NCBI RefSeq assembly: GCF_024807145.1
Contig: NZ_JANUCA010000001.1
Location: forward strand, 1,033,266 to 1,097,265
Origin: Microbacterium sp. AK031
Lineage (GTDB): Bacteria > Actinomycetota > Actinomycetes > Actinomycetales > Microbacteriaceae
Reading direction: 5' to 3'
Length of the DNA stretch: 64,000 bases
Numbering within the stretch: the stretch's first letter is position 1; each line of letters starts with the position of its first letter. Both the position numbers and the translations under genes were made by a program. Of the stretch, positions 1 to 7,800 are shown piece after piece. The notes under the pieces were generated by a model. It saw nothing but the letters and a program-made list of their open reading frames with translations. It was not told the origin of the DNA and ran no database searches.

Positions 1-1092
1 CTTGCCTGCACCGTTGAGGCCGAGCACGACGACCTTGGATCCGCGATCGATCGCGAGGTCGACGTCGGTGAAGATCTCCAGTGAACCGTACGACTTCGAC
101 AGCCCGGACGCCATCATCGGCGTCTTGCCGCACGGGGCGGGCTTGGGGAACCGCAGCTTGGCGACCCGATCCACCTCGCGCACGTCGTCCAGGCCGGCCA
201 GCATCTTCTCGGCGCGTGCCACCATCTGATGCGCAGCGGCGGCCTTGGATGCCTTCGCACCGAAGCGTGCCGCCTGCTGCTGCAGGGTCGTCGCCTTCTT
301 CTCGACGTTCGCGCGCTCCTTCTTGCGGCGCTCCTCATCGGCCACCCGCTGACGCAGGTAGTTCTTCCAGTTCATGTTGTAGATGTCGATGCTCTGACGA
401 TTCGCATCGAGGTAGAACACCCGGTTCACGGTCTCCCCGACGATGTCGACATCGTGGCTGATCACGATCAGCCCGCCCTTGTAGCTCTTCAGGAACTCGC
501 GCAGCCACACGACGCTGTCGGCGTCGAGGTGGTTCGTCGGCTCGTCGAGGATCATCGTGTCGGCATCGGAGAACAGGATGCGCGCGAGTTCGATGCGGCG
601 GCGCTGCCCACCGGACAGTGACTTCAGTGGCTGATCGAGGATTCGGTCGGGCAGAGACAGGTTGTTGGCGATGGATGCCGCTTCCGCCTCCGCCGCGTAG
701 CCGCCGAGTCCTTCGAACTGCTCGGTGAGGTTGCCGAAGCGACGCATCGCCTTCTCGGCGACCGCCGAGTCGGCGGATGCCATCTCCTCAGCGGCCTTGG
801 TCATGCCCAGCTGGATCGTTCCGAGGCCTCGTGCATCCAGGATGCGCGTGCGGGCGAGCATCTCGGGGTCGCCGGAACGGGGATCCTGAGGGAGGTAGCC
901 CAACTCTCCGGACTTCGTCACCTTGCCGTCGGAGGGCAGCAGGTCGCCTGCGAGCACCTTCGTCAGAGTGGTCTTGCCGGCGCCGTTGCGTCCGACCAGT
1001 CCGATCTTGTCGCCGTCGGAGACGCGGAACGACACGCCATCCATGAGGAGGCGGGCGCCAACGCGAATCTCGAGGTCGTGCACGGCAAGCAC
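1..1092 (-). CDS. ABC-F family ATP-binding protein, 3' end missing
   Basis: Soluble ABC protein with two nucleotide-binding domains and no membrane segments. ABC-F proteins act on the ribosome (translation rescue, antibiotic protection, EttA-like roles). Reading leftward, the first domain shows Walker A GRNGAGKTT, the signature SLSGGQRRR and Walker B MILDEPTNHLD. A basic, coiled-coil-prone linker follows (about residues 215-280), and the second domain is cut at the window edge just at its Walker A, GLNGAGK. About 364 residues are visible; complete members usually have 530-560. I place the start at the GTG at 1092 because the sequence LAVHDLEIRVGARLLM that follows is a typical start of these proteins; no strong ribosome binding site is visible. 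It is divergent from the DedA gene. The family is sure; the subfamily and substrate are not. Confidence 0.9.
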   Translation of the reverse strand, partial: MLAVHDLEIRVGARLLMDGVSFRVSDGDKIGLVGRNGAGKTTLTKVLAGDLLPSDGKVTKSGELGYLPQDPRSGDPEMLARTRILDARGLGTIQLGMTKAAEEMASADSAVAEKAMRRFGNLTEQFEGLGGYAAEAEAASIANNLSLPDRILDQPLKSLSGGQRRRIELARILFSDADTMILDEPTNHLDADSVVWLREFLKSYKGGLIVISHDVDIVGETVNRVFYLDANRQSIDIYNMNWKNYLRQRVADEERRKKERANVEKKATTLQQQAARFGAKASKAAAAHQMVARAEKMLAGLDDVREVDRVAKLRFPKPAPCGKTPMMASGLSKSYGSLEIFTDVDLAIDRGSKVVVLGLNGAGK

Positions 1093-1162
1093 AGCAATGG
1101 TCCGTTTCGTCAGGGAGGGGTGGAGTGGCCAGCGAATGGTGGAGACACCGGGCCAGCCTCTC

Positions 1163-1168
1163 AGTATA
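1163..1168 (-). promoter_or_regulatory. Possible -10 box (TATACT) for the ABC-F gene
   Basis: TATACT on the minus strand, about 70 bases upstream of the proposed GTG start. No convincing -35 element is visible. It is the best -10 match in the divergent gap between the ABC-F and DedA genes. Confidence 0.35.
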
Positions 1169-1272
1169 GGTCGACCTGTCTGTCAGGACGCCCACACGAC
1201 CAAGTTCAAGACACCTCTGCGGTATGACGTGTTCGATACCAGAGGGTGATGTGGGCGCGCCCTGCCGATACG

Positions 1273-1278
1273 TACGTT
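1273..1278 (+). promoter_or_regulatory. -10 box TACGTT of a leaderless transcript
   Basis: TACGTT followed by exactly six bases and then the GTG at 1285. This spacing puts the transcription start at or next to the start codon, and no Shine-Dalgarno sequence is present. It decides the DedA start in favour of 1285 over the upstream ATG at 1246. Confidence 0.6.
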
Positions 1279-1284
1279 CTACGG

Positions 1285-1956
1285 GTGGACATCATCAACG
1301 ACCTCATCCTCCAAGCGGCCGCCTCGCCATGGCTCTACCTCGTGATGTTCGCGACAGCGGTGATCGACGGCTTCTTCCCACCGATCCCGAGCGAGACCGT
1401 GCTCGTCGCTGCGGCCGCCGTCGCGGCATCCACCGGCGAGACGAACGTCCCGCTGCTGATCGCCGTCGCTGCCCTCGGCGCCATGATCGGCGACTACATC
1501 GCCTACGCGATCGGCCGCTCCGTCGGCACGACTCGATTCGCGTGGATGCGCCGCCCCAAGGTGGCTGCGGTGTTCGATCGCGCCCAACGCACTCTTTCAC
1601 GCAGCGGCGCGCCGCTCATCCTGGGCGCTCGGTACATCCCGGTCGGACGCGTCGCGCTGAACATGTCCGCCGGCGCGCTCGGTTACCCGTGGCGGCGCTT
1701 CCTGCCGCTCAGCATGCTGGGCGGTGTGACGTGGGCGGCGTACAGCGCGGGCATCGGCCTGCTCGCGGGTCATTGGCTTGAGGACCAGCCTCTGCTCAGC
1801 GCCGTGTTCGGAGTTGCGTTCGCCCTGATCCTGGGCTTCGTGATCGATCGGGTCGCAGCTGCCGTCCGCCGGCGCCGAGCCGCTGCGACCGAGGTCACCG
1901 GGGCGTCCGTCGAGAGCGAGGTGCGCGCCGGTGAGCGCGCTGGGGTGACAGGATGA
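1285..1956 (+). CDS. DedA family membrane protein
   Basis: Integral membrane protein of 223 residues, normal for the DedA/SNARE-associated family. Some members recycle undecaprenyl phosphate or phosphatidylethanolamine across the membrane and affect proton motive force and envelope homeostasis. Visible hallmarks are the re-entrant motif FPPIPSETVL near residues 31-40, GARYIPVGR near 112-120 with the conserved arginine, and a GYPWRRF segment. Several hydrophobic helices follow, then a short charged C-terminal tail. An ATG further upstream (1246) would add 13 residues, but the GTG at 1285 sits six bases after a TACGTT box and fits a leaderless start. The stop overlaps the histidine kinase start as ATGA, so the DedA protein and the two-component system are probably co-transcribed. 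The lipid substrate is unknown. Confidence 0.88.
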   Translation: MDIINDLILQAAASPWLYLVMFATAVIDGFFPPIPSETVLVAAAAVAASTGETNVPLLIAVAALGAMIGDYIAYAIGRSVGTTRFAWMRRPKVAAVFDRAQRTLSRSGAPLILGARYIPVGRVALNMSAGALGYPWRRFLPLSMLGGVTWAAYSAGIGLLAGHWLEDQPLLSAVFGVAFALILGFVIDRVAAAVRRRRAAATEVTGASVESEVRAGERAGVTG

Positions 1957-3257
1957 CTCCCATGAAGGCCGCCCGACTCGACAAGCGCGAGCAGAAACGC
2001 GAGAGACGCGAGCACAAGCGCGAGCAGCGCGCGCAGAAGAAGATCGCCAAGGCTGCGCGTCGCCCTGCGCTTCTCCGTGATCGTCGCGCGACCATGATCG
2101 TGATCCTGTCGGCGATCGCGCTGGTGCTCTACTCGGTCATGGTGCCCGTGCACGCCACCGTGTATGCGAGCTCCGTACCGATCATGATGATGCTCGCCGC
2201 GGTCGCGGTCACCGCTGCCCTCGTCGGCATCCGGTATCCGAACGTGGCGATCATCATGTTCACGCTCGCCGCTGTGCTGATCCCCCTCACCATCAGCAGA
2301 GACGCTGCGTTGCACGCACCATGGCCGTGGTCGGTGCCGATGCTCATCGCCTTCGCCACCACCGTGGCGGCTCTCACCTTCCAGCACGGGTGGCGCCCCG
2401 GACTGATCATGTTCGCTTCGGGCACGGCGTCCGGACTCGTCGCGTCGATCATGCTCCCCACCGTGCCCAGTGCGAACACGCTCATCGTCACCACGTCGGT
2501 TGTCGGCGGGATCTACCTGATCGCGGTGCTGCTGACGGGACGCCTGCGTCTGGGCGACGAACTCACGCGCCAACGTGAGCACACCGCCGAGGAACAGGCC
2601 AGGCGCGAGCTGGTCGAGGAACGCACGCGGATCGCCCGCGAGCTGCACGACGTGGTCGCGCACAGCATGTCCGTGATCCAGGTGCAGGCCTCGACCGCCC
2701 GGTATCGGCTGCCCGATCTTCCTGCGGACGCGGCGTCGGAGTTCGATGATCTGGCCGCCACCGCACGCTCATCGCTCACCGAGATGCGTCGCCTGCTGGG
2801 CGTGCTGCGCACAGAGGATCAGTCGGCCGAGCTCGTCCCTCAACAGGGCATCGAGGACATTCCGGCCCTCGTCGACAGCATCCGGCGCGCCGGCGTCGAC
2901 GTCGGACTGGAACTCGTCATCGCCGACCTGTCCGCGGCTCCGGCCGGCGTGCAGATCGCGGCATTCCGCATCGTCCAGGAAGCGCTGAGCAACGCAGTGC
3001 GACACGCGCCAGGATCGCGCATCTCGGTGAGCGTCCGCACCGATGACACAGCAGTTCGTCTTCGCGTGCACAATACGGCGGCGACCGGTGAGGTCGCTGC
3101 TTCGTCAGGTGCCGGGCAGTGCAGCGGGCACGGCCTTCGCGGCATGCGAGAACGCGTCGCGCTCGTGGACGGTACTCTTGAGGCCGGTCCGGATGCGGAC
3201 ACCGGCTGGACGGTCGCCGCAGCCCTTCCCTGGATCTCGAAGCGGGAGAGCGCGTGA
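1953..3257 (+). CDS. Two-component sensor histidine kinase, HisKA_3 (DesK/NarL-type)
   Basis: Membrane sensor kinase of 434 residues. It phosphorylates itself on histidine and passes the phosphate to the response regulator encoded next. Residues about 48-195 hold five or six hydrophobic segments with little extracytoplasmic sequence. The dimerisation/H-box reads RIARELHDVVAHSMS with the phospho-acceptor His near residue 232. The HATPase_c domain follows, with the N-box EALSNAVRHA near 340 and the G-box GHGLRGMRER near 395. Residues 5-45 are remarkably rich in Lys, Arg and Glu. The next possible start (ATG at 2094) would remove this stretch, but the ATGA overlap with the DedA gene supports the longer form. 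Its stop overlaps the regulator start (GTGA). The signal is unknown; membrane-embedded sensing is typical of this kinase group. Confidence 0.9.
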   Translation: MTPMKAARLDKREQKRERREHKREQRAQKKIAKAARRPALLRDRRATMIVILSAIALVLYSVMVPVHATVYASSVPIMMMLAAVAVTAALVGIRYPNVAIIMFTLAAVLIPLTISRDAALHAPWPWSVPMLIAFATTVAALTFQHGWRPGLIMFASGTASGLVASIMLPTVPSANTLIVTTSVVGGIYLIAVLLTGRLRLGDELTRQREHTAEEQARRELVEERTRIARELHDVVAHSMSVIQVQASTARYRLPDLPADAASEFDDLAATARSSLTEMRRLLGVLRTEDQSAELVPQQGIEDIPALVDSIRRAGVDVGLELVIADLSAAPAGVQIAAFRIVQEALSNAVRHAPGSRISVSVRTDDTAVRLRVHNTAATGEVAASSGAGQCSGHGLRGMRERVALVDGTLEAGPDADTGWTVAAALPWISKRESA

Positions 3258-3922
3258 GCATCGAAGTCCTCATCGCCGATGATCAGGCGATGGTGCGCGC
3301 CGGCTTCGCCGCGCTCCTCGACGCCCATGACGGCATCACGGTCACCGGACAGGCAGCAGATGGCGCAGAAGTGGTCACGCTCGCCGCGAGGCTCGATCCC
3401 GACGTCATCCTGATGGATGTGCGGATGCCCGAGCTCGACGGCATCGAGGCGACCAGGCGCATCCTCGGACCCGGGTACCCCGCTGCCAAGGTACCCCGCA
3501 TCCTCATGCTCACCACCTTCGACATCGACGACTACGTGTACGACGCTCTGCAGGCCGGCGCCAGTGGCTTTCTCCTGAAGGACGCCCTACCGGAAGAGCT
3601 CGTGCACGCCGTGCGTGTGATCGCCGCTGGCGACGCGCTGCTGTCGCCGAGCGTGACACGGCGGATGATCGCACAGTTCGCGGCGCAGAAGCCGCGCACC
3701 TCGGCATCCGGCAATCTGCTCGCAGAGCTCACCGACCGCGAACGAGAAGTGCTCGTCCTCATCGGACAGGGCCGCTCGAACAGTGAGATCGCCGCGACCC
3801 TGTTCATCGCCGAGCAGACCGTGAAGACGCACGTCGGCAAGGTGCTCGCGAAGATCGGAGCGCGAGACCGGGTGCAAGCAGTGATCTTCGCCTACGACAC
3901 CGGACTCGCCGAACCCGCCTGA
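3254..3922 (+). CDS. LuxR/NarL-family response regulator
   Basis: DNA-binding response regulator of 222 residues, partner of the kinase just upstream. The receiver domain covers residues 1-120, with the acidic pair DD at 9-10, phospho-acceptor Asp55 in MDVRMPELDG, a switch Thr in the MLTTFD segment and the conserved Lys in FLLKDA. A GerE/LuxR helix-turn-helix occupies about 155-215, with the typical LTDREREVLVLIGQG and TVKTHVGKVLAKIG motifs. The GTG start overlaps the kinase stop by four bases, so translation is probably coupled. A perfect palindrome lies just after the stop (3928-3943), between this gene and the acyltransferase, and is a candidate binding site. Confidence 0.93.
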   Translation: MSIEVLIADDQAMVRAGFAALLDAHDGITVTGQAADGAEVVTLAARLDPDVILMDVRMPELDGIEATRRILGPGYPAAKVPRILMLTTFDIDDYVYDALQAGASGFLLKDALPEELVHAVRVIAAGDALLSPSVTRRMIAQFAAQKPRTSASGNLLAELTDREREVLVLIGQGRSNSEIAATLFIAEQTVKTHVGKVLAKIGARDRVQAVIFAYDTGLAEPA

Positions 3923-3927
3923 GAACT

Positions 3928-3943
3928 CCCTACCGCGGTAGGG
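3928..3943. promoter_or_regulatory. Perfect 16-bp palindrome, candidate operator
   Basis: CCCTACCGCGGTAGGG is a perfect dyad 5 bases after the response regulator stop and about 80 bases before the acyltransferase start. Dyads of this size are usual targets of LuxR-type regulators. That this regulator binds it is inference. It could instead be a compact terminator, but no T-run follows. Confidence 0.5.
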
Positions 3944-3992
3944 GTCACGACGACCCCGTGGGTTGATGTGGCCCCGGTCTCCGGATGAATAA

Positions 3993-4017
3993 CCTCCTCG
4001 AACGCCCACCGAGGAGG
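3993..4017 (+). promoter_or_regulatory. Hairpin covering the ribosome binding site of the acyltransferase gene
   Basis: CCTCCTCG at 3993-4000 pairs perfectly with CGAGGAGG at 4010-4017, leaving a 9-base loop. The second arm contains the strong Shine-Dalgarno GAGGAGG, five bases before the ATG at 4023. In the mRNA this 8-bp GC-rich stem would hide the ribosome binding site. A role in translation control is inferred from the layout only. Confidence 0.5.
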
Positions 4018-4022
4018 ATTCC

Positions 4023-5354
4023 ATGTCCATCGCAGAACTGCGATCCAGTACCACTACCGGTACGGCGCGAGACACCGGCATCGACTTCGTGCGAGCGCTG
4101 TGCGTGCTCGGCGTCGTGGTGCTGCATTCGCTGATGGTGGGCGTCACCGTCACTGAGGCCGGACCGCTGTTCGCGAACGCGAGCGACGGAGCCGCGTGGA
4201 TAACCCCTCTGAGCTGGGTGCTGCAGGTCATGCCGCTGTTCTTCGTCATCGGCGGATTCGCGGGATACACGTCGCTCCGGCGCGCACAGCAGCGCGGCGG
4301 CACGGCGAAGGAGTTCGTCGCGGCCCGCATCCACCGGCTCGTGCTGCCGGCCGTGTTCACGATCGGCGTCGTCGGCGTCGTCCTGACCGTGCTGCTCGAC
4401 AACGGCGTTCCGTCCGACCTCGTGGCGATCGCCGGGTACCGCTACGGGCAGCCACTCTGGTTCCTGGGTGTGTTCCTGCTCTGCCAGGTCCTGCTTCCGC
4501 TGTTCGCGGCCGCCCACCGTCGCGCGCCATGGATCACGATCGCCCTGCTGATCGCCACGGCCGTGGCCGTGGACGCCGCACGGAACGCGACAGGCATCGA
4601 CGGCCTCGGATTCATGAACCTCGCCTTCGTGTGGCTCGCACTGCAGCAGCTCGGCTTCTTCTTCGCCGACGGACGAATCGACTCTCTCTCCCGCCGCACG
4701 CGGATCGTGATCGGCGCCTCAGCCGTGGCGGTCCTGACGTCCACTTTCATCACGGGCGTGTACTCCCCCGACCTGATCGCGAACATCAATCCGCCCACGG
4801 CGTCGTTGCTGCTCGTGGGAGTCGCGCACACCATGCTGCTGTCGCTCATGCGTGACCGTGTGGCCAGATGGAGCAGACTCCCGCTCCCCAGCCGGTTCCT
4901 CACCTTCGTCACACCTCGGGCGATGACGATCTATCTCTGGCACATGCCGGTGCTGCTCGCCATGGCCGGGGCCTCTGCCGTGTTCGCGATGACTACGGGC
5001 ATCGAGCTGCCCGAGCCCAGCAGCATCGGCTGGTGGATGACGAGGCCGCTCTGGCTCGTGACCGTCGTGGCCTTGACCGCGGGGATCGCCCTTTTGCTCG
5101 CCGGAATCGAGGCGCGACGGATTCCGACTCCGACACGTTCTGCAGGTCGACTGTTCGCAGCGAGCGCGATCGGAACTGTCGCCATCGTCGGGCTGCTCGT
5201 CATCGGCACGACGCCGCTCACCGCCATGATCGCGGTGGTGCTGCTCACCGCCTCACTGCGACTGGCACGGCCGCGTCACGCCGACTCGGCTGCGTGGCCG
5301 AGTCGTAGTCCCGGAAGCGCAGCCACGAGCGCCAGGGCGATGCAGAAGGCGTAG
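4023..5354 (+). CDS. Membrane acyltransferase, acyltransferase family 3
   Basis: Polytopic membrane protein of 443 residues with about ten hydrophobic segments. Acyltransferase-3 proteins (OafA/NodX-like) transfer acetyl or other acyl groups to sugars, lipids or cell-wall glycans at the membrane. Visible are the N-terminal GIDFVRALCVLGVVVLHS segment with its conserved His, a basic RIHRLVLPAVF motif near 104-114, and MTIYLWHMPVLL near 305-316. A strong GAGGAGG ribosome binding site precedes the ATG but lies inside a hairpin. The last 25-30 residues are hydrophilic and lie on the antisense strand of the broken MFS gene; the overlap is 79 bases tail to tail, so the original C-terminus may have been shorter. 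Position behind the two-component genes suggests control by that system. The acyl acceptor is unknown. Confidence 0.85.
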   Translation: MSIAELRSSTTTGTARDTGIDFVRALCVLGVVVLHSLMVGVTVTEAGPLFANASDGAAWITPLSWVLQVMPLFFVIGGFAGYTSLRRAQQRGGTAKEFVAARIHRLVLPAVFTIGVVGVVLTVLLDNGVPSDLVAIAGYRYGQPLWFLGVFLLCQVLLPLFAAAHRRAPWITIALLIATAVAVDAARNATGIDGLGFMNLAFVWLALQQLGFFFADGRIDSLSRRTRIVIGASAVAVLTSTFITGVYSPDLIANINPPTASLLLVGVAHTMLLSLMRDRVARWSRLPLPSRFLTFVTPRAMTIYLWHMPVLLAMAGASAVFAMTTGIELPEPSSIGWWMTRPLWLVTVVALTAGIALLLAGIEARRIPTPTRSAGRLFAASAIGTVAIVGLLVIGTTPLTAMIAVVLLTASLRLARPRHADSAAWPSRSPGSAATSARAMQKA

Positions 5355-6297
5355 ACAGCCGGGGAACGCGCTGGCGCCGCCGCCCAAGGTCGCCACGCCG
5401 AGTCCGGCCAGCGCGACGGCGACGGCGGAGCCGGTGGCGTCCGAGATCGAGAGCGCCGAGGAGTTGAACCCCTGGTTCCCCGGCTCCGAGTACGCCAGCA
5501 TCAGCACATTGAGTCGCGGGTAGATGAGCCCCATGCCCCCCCCCCCCCCCGCCGGCGAGTGCCCACGCCACGATGATGACGACCGGCGACGCACCCGAGA
5601 GTGCTGTGACGAGCACCGCCACGAGTGCCACGATCATCAGAGTGATGCTGATCACCGCGATCCGCCGATTTCCGAGGGCTTCTCCGTACCGCCCTTGAAG
5701 AGCGGATCCGCCCGCCCATGCGAAGGCCGCCAGCATCAGAGCGATACCCGCCCAGGTCGGTGAGAATGCGTACTGGGCGATCAGCATGTACGGGATGTAT
5801 GCCTCGGCGGCGAAGAACGATCCGGCCACGAGCCCGCGCACGAGTACGACGCTCGGCAGTCCGCGTGCGGAGCGCAGCGTTCCGGTGGGAAGCAGTCGTC
5901 GCACCGCGAATGCGATGACCAGCAACGCTCCTGCCGCCGCAGGCCACCCCATGCCCGGCGGCAGATCCGCAGCGACACCCACACTCACCCATCATGAACG
6001 CGAACCCGGAGATGACCAGCCCGACGACGAACAGCGACACGGCCGCATACAGCGCGCCCCGCGGACCGCGGGCATCCGACCATGCGCCGCAGGCCACCAT
6101 GCCGATGACGCTGGTGGCGAGCGTCCCCGCGAAGGCGACGGCGAAGAGCGCCTGTCCGTCGAGCGCTTCGCTGACGACAGGCATGACGGTCGTCACGGCG
6201 AGTGCCTCGATCGCGCCGAGGAAAATCAGGGCTGTCGCGCCCGCCGTGACCCAGATGCGCTCCCGGTCCCAGATCGACGCGGGACGGGGTCCGTCAT
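5276..6297 (-). pseudogene. MFS transporter, degraded by an internal deletion and several frameshifts
   Basis: Remnant of a drug-type MFS permease. The start ATG at 6297 overlaps the aminotransferase stop as ATGA. Reading on needs a frame change at C4 (6286-6289): one extra C would give MTDPRPASIWDRER. An intact stretch follows (VTAGATALIFLGAIEALAVTT, then a segment ending GFAFMMG) to about 5990. There the frame changes and the next sequence, VSVGVAADLPPGMGWP, belongs to the second half of such transporters, so I estimate 100 or more residues with several helices are missing. A third shift lies in a run of 15 G (coding strand): 14 would continue as GMGLIYPRLNVLML. A fourth lies at C4 (5361-5364): one base fewer gives AFPAVYAFCIALAL and the stop at 5276-5278. 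Sequencing error could explain the homopolymer shifts but not easily the missing segment. Confidence 0.8.
5536..5550. repeat. 15-base homopolymer C/G tract inside the MFS gene
   Basis: Fifteen consecutive C on the plus strand, read as G15 within the MFS coding strand at an Ala-Gly-Gly loop. The present length is out of frame; 14 or 17 would restore the frame locally. It is by far the longest homopolymer I noticed in the window. It could be slip-prone DNA, decay of an unneeded gene, or an assembly error. Confidence 0.9.
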
Positions 6298-7451
6298 GCG
6301 TCGCGAAGCGTGGAGACGCGCATGACGGCGTCTGTGAGGATCTCGGGGCTGGTACCGAAGTTGAGGCGCACGTGGCCTGCCCCCTCTGCGCCGAACGCGA
6401 GTCCGTAGTGCAGTGCGACCTTGGCCTCACGGAGAATCCGTCTGGCGGGGTTCTCGCCCCATCCGAGGTCGGTCAGATCGATCCACGCGAGGTATCCGGC
6501 ATCCGGCGTCCTGTAGCGCGCGCCGGGAAGGTGCTCGGCGAGGAGGTCGGCGAGAAGACGCCGGTTCTCGTCAAGAGTCGCGAGCAGGCCGTCGAGCCAC
6601 TCATCGCTCTCTTCGCTGAATGCGGCGACGGCTGCGAGAAGCCCGAACTGACCGGTACGCCACTCGACCTCGATCGGCAGAGAGCGCACCACCCGCGTCG
6701 GACCATCGGATGCCGTGACCATCAGCGCGCACTTGAGCCCGGCGAGGTTGAACGCCTTGCTGGCGCTGACGACGGCATAGCCGACCTCGCGGGCGGCATC
6801 CGAGACTGCGAGGAATGGCAGGAAACCGGCTCCGCGCTGGGCGAGAGGCGCGTGGATCTCGTCGGAGACCACGGCCGCACCGTGAGCGGCGGCAAGCTCC
6901 GCGAGGGCCACGAGCGAGGTTGCGGAGTGCACCGTTCCAGTCGGATTGTGCGGGCTGCAGAGCAGCACCGCACGCGCGCCGCCCTCAAGCGCGATCCGGA
7001 TGCCGTCCAGGTCGATCTCCCAGCCGCTTCCCGTGTCGCGCAGCGGGACTCTCTCGACGACGGCACCGGCCTCTTCGACCAGGTCGTAGAACGGCGGGTA
7101 GACGGGTGGCATGACGATGACGCCGTCGCCAGGTGAGGTCACGCGGCGAAGGATCTCGACGATGCCCATGCTGACATCCGCTGTCGGGCGCATGCGCGCG
7201 GGATCAGGAGCCCAGCCGTAGCGGCGTTGTGCGAACGCCGTGAAGGCACCGGCCAGCGGCGTTCGCGAAGCGATGTAACCGGTGTCGCCGATTGCCACTG
7301 CACGCTCGAGCGCCCGCGTGATCGTCGGCGCGAGTGGAAAATCGGTCTCGGCGACGAATAACGGCAGTACGTCAGCGGGATACTCCCGCCACTTCTCGCT
7401 GGTGCGCTCGCGGAGTTGCTCCAGTGGAAGGGCACGGACCGTTGTGCTCAC
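6294..7451 (-). CDS. PLP-dependent aminotransferase / C-S beta-lyase, MalY-PatB family
   Basis: Fold-type I pyridoxal-phosphate enzyme of 385 residues, the usual length for MalY/PatB proteins. Many of these cleave cystathionine or cysteine conjugates (C-S beta-lyase). Visible are FVAETDFPLAP near the N-terminus, the cofactor region TADVSMGIVEIL, CSPHNPTG with the conserved Asn, VVSDEIHAPL with the PLP-binding Asp, and the Schiff-base Lys in SASKAFNLAGLK. A C-terminal VRLNFGTS motif carries the substrate-binding Arg. Only seven bases separate it from sufT, so it probably belongs to the suf transcript, where its C-S lyase chemistry could supply sulfur. Whether the substrate is cystathionine, cysteine or something else cannot be told. 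Confidence 0.88.
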   Translation of the reverse strand: MSTTVRALPLEQLRERTSEKWREYPADVLPLFVAETDFPLAPTITRALERAVAIGDTGYIASRTPLAGAFTAFAQRRYGWAPDPARMRPTADVSMGIVEILRRVTSPGDGVIVMPPVYPPFYDLVEEAGAVVERVPLRDTGSGWEIDLDGIRIALEGGARAVLLCSPHNPTGTVHSATSLVALAELAAAHGAAVVSDEIHAPLAQRGAGFLPFLAVSDAAREVGYAVVSASKAFNLAGLKCALMVTASDGPTRVVRSLPIEVEWRTGQFGLLAAVAAFSEESDEWLDGLLATLDENRRLLADLLAEHLPGARYRTPDAGYLAWIDLTDLGWGENPARRILREAKVALHYGLAFGAEGAGHVRLNFGTSPEILTDAVMRVSTLRDA

Positions 7452-7458
7452 GGTGGAG

Positions 7459-7788
7459 CTAGATAGCGAAACCGAGCGCGCGCATCATGTCGCGCCCGTC
7501 GTCCGTGATCTTCTCCGGACCCCACGGCGGCATCCACACCCAGTTGATGCGGAAACGGTCCACCACGGCATCCAGTGCCTGCGCCGTCTGCTCCTCGAGC
7601 ACATCGGTGAGCGGGCAACCAGCACTCGTGAGCGTCATGTGGATCACGAGGGCGTCGTTCTCGTCATCCCAGGCGAGATCGTAGATGAGTCCGAGGTCGA
7701 CGACGTTGATCCCGAGCTCCGGGTCCATGACATCTTTGAGAGCCTCGGTGACCTCGTCGAACTTCTCTGGGGCAAGAGTCGCGGTCAT
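7459..7788 (-). CDS. sufT: SufT/DUF59 iron-sulfur cluster assembly factor (MIP18 family)
   Basis: Small soluble protein of 109 residues that helps mature iron-sulfur proteins. The MIP18/DUF59 hallmarks are DPELGINVVDLGLIYDL near residues 22-38 and the SAGCPLTDVL segment with the conserved reactive Cys. The C-terminal WMPPWGPEKIT stretch is typical of actinobacterial SufT. The gene lies 9 bases after sufC in the suf operon. A TAGGCT box ends six bases before the ATG and overlaps the sufC stop codon, so the gene may also have its own leaderless promoter. The family assignment is firm. Confidence 0.9.
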   Translation of the reverse strand: MTATLAPEKFDEVTEALKDVMDPELGINVVDLGLIYDLAWDDENDALVIHMTLTSAGCPLTDVLEEQTAQALDAVVDRFRINWVWMPPWGPEKITDDGRDMMRALGFAI

Positions 7789-7794
7789 GCGATC

Positions 7795-7800
7795 AGCCTA
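7795..7800 (-). promoter_or_regulatory. -10-like TAGGCT before sufT, overlapping the sufC stop
   Basis: TAGGCT, then six bases, then the sufT ATG, the same spacing as at other leaderless starts in the window. Its first three bases are the TAG stop codon of sufC. It may be real or an accident of the stop codon. Confidence 0.4.

Noticed and set aside
1..1092. Possible antibiotic-resistance call for the ABC-F protein
   Set aside because: Many housekeeping ABC-F proteins look the same, and the deciding linker and second domain are partly outside the window.
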